Assembly: GCF_009363695.1 (NCBI RefSeq)
Contig: NZ_CP045403.1
Location: 2,894,001 to 2,958,000 of the forward strand
DNA length: 64,000 bases
From: Bacillus sp. THAF10
Lineage (GTDB): Bacteria; Bacillota; Bacilli; Bacillales; Bacillaceae_I
Direction: 5' to 3'
Below the pieces are notes generated by a model. It did no database searches, was not told where the DNA came from, and saw only the letters and a program-made list of their open reading frames with translations. This document shows, piece after piece, positions 63,195 through 64,000 of the stretch (within the stretch, counting starts at the first letter, position 1; each line of letters begins with the position of its first letter). Position numbers and translations under genes: made by a program.

Positions 63195-64000
63195 TTATTT
63201 CTTTACAAGCTTCACCAATTCATCCACAAAGTCCTCTAGAGGCATTGTTTCTGATTTTTGTTCGCCGTATTTGCGGACGTTTACTGCACGGTCCTGGATT
63301 TCGTTATCCCCAAGTACTAGCATGTACGGTATCTTTTGCATTTGTGCTTCACGGATTTTGTAGCCAATCTTCTCATTGCGCTCATCCATCTCCACACGGA
63401 TTCCTTTTGATTTTAAGAGATCCTGCACTTCTTTTGCATAGTCAAAGTGGGCATCCGGTGAAACAGGGATCACTTGGACTTGAACAGGTGCGATCCACGC
63501 TGGGAATGCTCCTTTGTACTCTTCAATAAGGAAGGCTACAAAACGCTCCATTGTGGAGACAACCCCGCGGTGGATGACAACCGGACGGTGTTGTTTTCCA
63601 TCTTCTCCTACATACGTTAAGTCAAATTTCTCTGGTAATAAAAAGTCTAACTGAACAGTAGAAAGTGTTTCGTCTTTTCCTAAAGCTGTGCGAACTTGAA
63701 CGTCAAGCTTCGGCCCGTAGAATGCAGCTTCGTCTACTGCTTCGTAATAGTCTAAGCCAAGCTCATCCATCGCGTCTTTTAACATGCTCTGCGCTTTTTC
63801 CCACATCGCATCATCATCAAAATATTTTTCTTTGTTTTCTGGATCGCGATAAGAAAGACGGAAGGAATAATCGTCTAAGCCGAAATCTTTGTATACTTCT
63901 AGAACAAGATTGACTACTCGCTTTAACTCATCTTTAATTTGATCTGGACGAACAAAGATGTGGGCATCATTTAGCGTCATTCCACGAACACGCTGAAGTC
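63195..64000 (-). CDS. thrS: Threonyl-tRNA synthetase, C-terminal part (runs off the right edge)
   Basis: About 268 C-terminal residues of a roughly 640-aa enzyme; the 5' end lies outside the window. Visible parts of the catalytic domain are [40 protein letters not shown] (zinc-enzyme core neighbourhood), [17 protein letters not shown] and motif 3 [20 protein letters not shown]. The anticodon-binding domain follows from [20 protein letters not shown] to the end KLVKK. The name thrS rather than thrZ rests on the neighbouring infC cluster. Confidence 0.96.
   Translation of the reverse strand, partial: LQRVRGMTLNDAHIFVRPDQIKDELKRVVNLVLEVYKDFGLDDYSFRLSYRDPENKEKYFDDDAMWEKAQSMLKDAMDELGLDYYEAVDEAAFYGPKLDVQVRTALGKDETLSTVQLDFLLPEKFDLTYVGEDGKQHRPVVIHRGVVSTMERFVAFLIEEYKGAFPAWIAPVQVQVIPVSPDAHFDYAKEVQDLLKSKGIRVEMDERNEKIGYKIREAQMQKIPYMLVLGDNEIQDRAVNVRKYGEQKSETMPLEDFVDELVKLVKK

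Noticed and set aside
1..64000. CRISPR arrays, rRNA operons, prophage or insertion sequence transposases
   Set aside because: None of the open frames or repeats shows the needed features; the dispersed repeats are not regularly spaced and the 21-bp tandem has no spacers.

Overview
The window is a piece of chromosome from an aerobic, motile, endospore-forming member of the Bacillaceae (Bacillus or a close relative). The evidence is gene order and content. Sporulation genes are present (ysxE, spoVID, lonB, gerM, gerE, sspI). There are sequences matching promoters for sigma-E, sigma-K, sigma-W and sigma-A. Low-GC Gram-positive RNA switches occur (two T-boxes, a lysine riboswitch, an L20 leader). 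The backbone follows the Bacillus subtilis stretch running from thrS back to valS almost gene for gene. Nearly all backbone genes are on the minus strand, so the text below follows transcription from high to low coordinates where that matters.

Right end to middle: the 3' part of thrS; the infC-rpmI-rplT operon with an AUU-initiated infC and an attenuated leader; ysdA, a VTT-family membrane protein, ysdB with a sigma-W promoter, a dimeric dUTPase, the M42 peptidase ysdC, a NERD/zinc-ribbon protein, sspI, ysgA, then pheS-pheT behind a T-box. Between rnhC and pheT lies a compact locus that looks like a type I toxin-antitoxin module: a 31-residue hydrophobic peptide on the minus strand and a convergent structured RNA on the plus strand. 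Then come zapA, cvpA, polX, mutSB, yshE, a 26-residue membrane peptide, lcfA, fadR with its operator, fadB, etfB, etfA, trxA, uvrC and lysC with a lysine riboswitch.

Middle to left end: an inverted-repeat-bounded structured element between yslB and lysC; sdhCAB; ysmA, gerE, ysmB, racE, gerM, rdgB and ysnB (rph is missing from its usual place); tRNA-Arg(UCU); ysoA, tig, clpX, lonB, lonA and engB; an alanyl-tRNA editing gene broken by an internal deletion; an amino acid ABC transporter; the hemAXCDBL operon for glutamyl-tRNA to uroporphyrinogen III; spoVID-ysxE; a HemAT-type oxygen sensor; a small membrane protein; and the valS T-box leader at the left edge, with valS itself outside.

Two kinds of dispersed repeats decorate the intergenic spaces. 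Seven copies of a roughly 125-190 bp imperfect palindrome, all in the same orientation, sit at about 4.6, 13.2, 28.0, 30.6, 40.3, 51.8 and 63.0 kb. Two copies of a shorter hairpin element sit at about 35.0 and 55.5 kb. No rRNA, CRISPR array, prophage or transposase gene was seen. All functional calls come from reading the sequence and from memory of the families; no database search was run.
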